Origin: DASVSL01 sp036388095
GTDB taxonomy: Bacteria; Patescibacteriota; Saccharimonadia; Saccharimonadales; Saccharimonadaceae
Length of the DNA: 9,259 bases
Direction of reading: 5' to 3'
Assembly: GCA_036388095.1 (NCBI GenBank)
Contig: DASVSL010000052.1
Location: 1-9,259 of the forward strand
Position 1 is the first letter of the stretch, and the number at the start of each line of letters is the position of its first letter. Under the pieces are notes generated by a model. The model made no database searches. It was not told the origin of the DNA and saw only the letters and a list, made by a program, of their open reading frames with translations. Below, in pieces: positions 7,337 through 9,259 of this stretch. A program made the translations under genes and the position numbers.

Positions 7337-9245
7337 AAAATTGCTGTCCTGGGTCGGCGTACCCTGTCTGGGATGCTTGGTACGGGGGTTCGGCACTAAC
7401 GGCAGGTTGTTGTTGCTGCTGAACACGGGCGGCCGGGTTGGTCGAAATCAGGCTGGTTTCGGTCGGGCTGGCGATAATTTGAATATGGACGTGGTTTTGG
7501 CCGGCGAAAAACAACCCCTGCCCGACCGGGAAGTTGGCCAGGCGTTTGCGCTCTTCTTCAGTCAGTTTGAAGACGTCACCTAATACGTCGACAGCGCTTG
7601 ACGATTGTTTAAGCAGCAGCTGCATCGAACTGTTGGCGACGATCGCACGGCCCATTTTGCTGCTCATGAAGTCCTCGACGTCCTGGGTAATGGTCGTCAG
7701 GCCAAGGTAGTATTTACGGGCACGCTTAGCGAGGCTAAACAGGAAGTTGGCCGAATCGTCGTATTTCATTAACTGCCAGGCCTCGTCGACGATCAATAGT
7801 CGCTTTTTTTGCTCGGTGCGGGTCTTGTTCCAGATGTGACTGAGGACGATATACATCGCGACCGGCCGCAACTCATCTTCGAGGTCGCGAATGTTAAACA
7901 CGACCATACGGTTGTTGATATCAATGTTCGACTGCTGGCTAAAGATACCGGCGAACGTACCAGTCGTGTACTTGCGTAGGCGCTGCGCCAGTTGCGGACC
8001 GCTGCCACCCATGTGCAGCAAGGTTTCGTACAGGTCGCCGATGGTTGGTGGCAGCGAGTTATGGGTCAATGGGTCGCTGGTGATGCCGGCGCGGGCGTAC
8101 GTGTCAATCAGAGCTTGGTCGAGGTCGGCTTCTTCGGCTGGACTTAAGGCGGCCAGGCTCATGCCGTTTGGCAGCACTTGACCACCACCAAGCATGAGAC
8201 GAAGCAAGCCATGCAGTGTCACGAGGTTAGCCCGCAAGGCATCCTCGGCGTCGTCACTGTCGATGACGCGCGGTAGATCAAACGGGTTAATACGAACGGA
8301 TGAGTTCAAGCTGAGCTGGATATAACTACCGCCGACGGCTTCACTGAGGCGCTGGTACTCGTTTTCTGGGTCGATGATAATCACGTCAGCTCCCATCATC
8401 ATGCTGCGCATAGCTTCTAATTTGACGGTGAACGATTTACCAGCACCGGACTTGGCGAAGACGACCATATTCGCGTTTTCTAGGCTGAAGCGGTCGAAAA
8501 TGACCAGGCCGTTGTTGTGCATATTAATACCATACAGAACGCCTTTTTCTTGGGTCAGGTCGGCACTGGTAAACGGAAAGCTGGTCGAAATGGCGCCGGT
8601 GTTCATGTTGCGACGAATCTGCAACTGGTCGGACATTTGCGGAATCGTACTGTTCAGCCCCTGCTCTTGCTGACTGCTGGCGACCTTGCTAAAGACCAGT
8701 TGTTGTCCCAGGATGGTTTCGATCTTGTGCTGCACGAAGGCTAGTTCATCGAGCGAATCGGCGTAAATCGTCATGTACAGGCCGTAACGGAAGAAGCGTT
8801 CAGCGCCGACCTGTAGCTGGTCGCGTAGTTCCTCGGCGTCCTGGATGGCGGCCTGCAGACCCGGGTCACGCACCTTGCCGCGGTCCTGATTAATGGCGAT
8901 GCTGGCCTCTAGCTGACCAACTTTTTTACGCAGGTTGTTCAGGACGACCTGGCTTTCGACCGGATAGATGAACATCGAGACATCAATGACTTCATCTATG
9001 TTGATAATGCTACTGAGCCAGCCGGTATAAATCTGACGTGGGTAACCGTAAATATATAATGTCCGGCCGTACTTGGTACCGATGCGAAAATACGCGCTTT
9101 GAACTTCTAAACTACTTGGCGCGATGAGGTCGCGTAGCGTCGTGATACCACGCAGAAATTCGGTTTCGACCTCTTGCTGTTCGCGCTGGCGCTGCGACTC
9201 GGCGATATCCAGGGCGCTTTGCTGTTTTTTCTTGCCGAAGGCCAT
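7335..9245 (-). CDS. virB4: VirB4/PrgJ-family type IV secretion system ATPase
   Basis: Complete 636-aa cytoplasmic ATPase expected to power assembly of, or transport through, a type IV secretion channel at the inner face of the membrane. The Walker A P-loop is AKSGAGKS (residues 264-271). Walker B is RLLIVDEAW (482-490; D487 and E488), followed by the TTITQD segment (517-522), which suits the conserved Gln motif of VirB4/TraG ATPases. Residues 30-250 form the N-terminal VirB4/CagE-type domain, with a charged helical insert at about 100-150. I see no convincing membrane helix. The C-terminal 30 residues are a Gln/Pro-rich low-complexity tail with five consecutive Gln (609-613). Length is at the short end for VirB4 proteins, as in Gram-positive and Patescibacteria versions. 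The start is the ATG with GGGAG 8 bases upstream. It is the first gene seen of the operon; VirB6- and PrgI-like partners would be expected upstream, outside the window. Family assignment is firm; the symbol is by family. Confidence 0.95.
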   Translation of the reverse strand: MAFGKKKQQSALDIAESQRQREQQEVETEFLRGITTLRDLIAPSSLEVQSAYFRIGTKYGRTLYIYGYPRQIYTGWLSSIINIDEVIDVSMFIYPVESQVVLNNLRKKVGQLEASIAINQDRGKVRDPGLQAAIQDAEELRDQLQVGAERFFRYGLYMTIYADSLDELAFVQHKIETILGQQLVFSKVASSQQEQGLNSTIPQMSDQLQIRRNMNTGAISTSFPFTSADLTQEKGVLYGINMHNNGLVIFDRFSLENANMVVFAKSGAGKSFTVKLEAMRSMMMGADVIIIDPENEYQRLSEAVGGSYIQLSLNSSVRINPFDLPRVIDSDDAEDALRANLVTLHGLLRLMLGGGQVLPNGMSLAALSPAEEADLDQALIDTYARAGITSDPLTHNSLPPTIGDLYETLLHMGGSGPQLAQRLRKYTTGTFAGIFSQQSNIDINNRMVVFNIRDLEDELRPVAMYIVLSHIWNKTRTEQKKRLLIVDEAWQLMKYDDSANFLFSLAKRARKYYLGLTTITQDVEDFMSSKMGRAIVANSSMQLLLKQSSSAVDVLGDVFKLTEEERKRLANFPVGQGLFFAGQNHVHIQIIASPTETSLISTNPAARVQQQQQPAVSAEPPYQASQTGYADPGQQF

Positions 9246-9253
9246 TATTGAAG

Positions 9254-9258
9254 CTCCC
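9254..9258 (-). promoter_or_regulatory. Ribosome binding site of the virB4-like gene
   Basis: GGGAG on the minus strand lies 8 bases before the ATG at 9245. It supports that start. Only 14 bases precede the gene in the window, so no promoter can be judged. Confidence 0.75.
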
Positions 9259-9259
9259 G

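Noticed and set aside
7407..7421. Short CAG/CAA run encoding five glutamines near the VirB4 C-terminus
   Set aside because: It is a short low-complexity tail with mixed codons, not a microsatellite or a regulatory repeat.
1..9259. Alternative code with TGA read as an amino acid, known in some Patescibacteria
   Set aside because: No in-frame TGA occurs in any of the four long reading frames, so the standard bacterial code explains the window.

Overview
The window is one tightly packed, single-direction block of four genes, all read on the minus strand (right to left). It has no RNA gene, insertion sequence, CRISPR array, visible promoter or terminator, and no gene-free stretch longer than about 15 bases. 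The standard code fits: three complete genes end in TAG, TAA and TAG, with no in-frame TGA. The gene set is a VirB4-type ATPase followed by very large membrane-anchored and secreted wall hydrolases. This suggests a type IV secretion (T4SS) locus of a Candidatus Saccharibacteria (TM7)/Patescibacteria-type organism. That assignment is inferred from protein character and gene order, not from a marker gene.

Layout in transcription order. (1) 9245-7335: complete VirB4/PrgJ-like T4SS ATPase, 636 aa. (2) 7322-2712: an unusual protein of about 1536 aa. It has a cytoplasmic tail, a membrane segment, a long unrecognised region, then three enzymatic modules in a row: an endonuclease/exonuclease/phosphatase (EEP, DNase I-like) domain, a glycoside hydrolase family 43 (GH43) domain and an M23 zinc endopeptidase, all with apparently intact active sites. 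(3) 2727-1477: a 416-aa secreted peptidoglycan hydrolase with a phage-tail-lysozyme-like domain plus a second M23 domain. It overlaps gene 2 by 16 bp. (4) 1467-1: a membrane-anchored protein with a probable beta-rich, propeller-like ectodomain, open to the left edge (489 codons seen, C-terminus missing).

Each gene has a Shine-Dalgarno sequence, and the gaps are +9, -16 and +9 bp, so this is very probably one translationally coupled operon whose promoter and terminator lie outside. In Gram-positive conjugation systems the VirB4 ATPase gene is followed by a VirB1/PrgK-type wall hydrolase; genes 2 and 3 sit in that slot. The working picture is a T4SS motor with a hydrolase set that could open peptidoglycan (two M23 domains and a lysozyme), cleave a furanose-containing polysaccharide (GH43) and attack nucleic acid or another phosphodiester (EEP). 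In an epibiont living on actinobacterial hosts this could be a host-wall penetration and nutrient-scavenging machine. That role is inference. The EEP-GH43-M23 fusion behind VirB4 is the most notable feature here.
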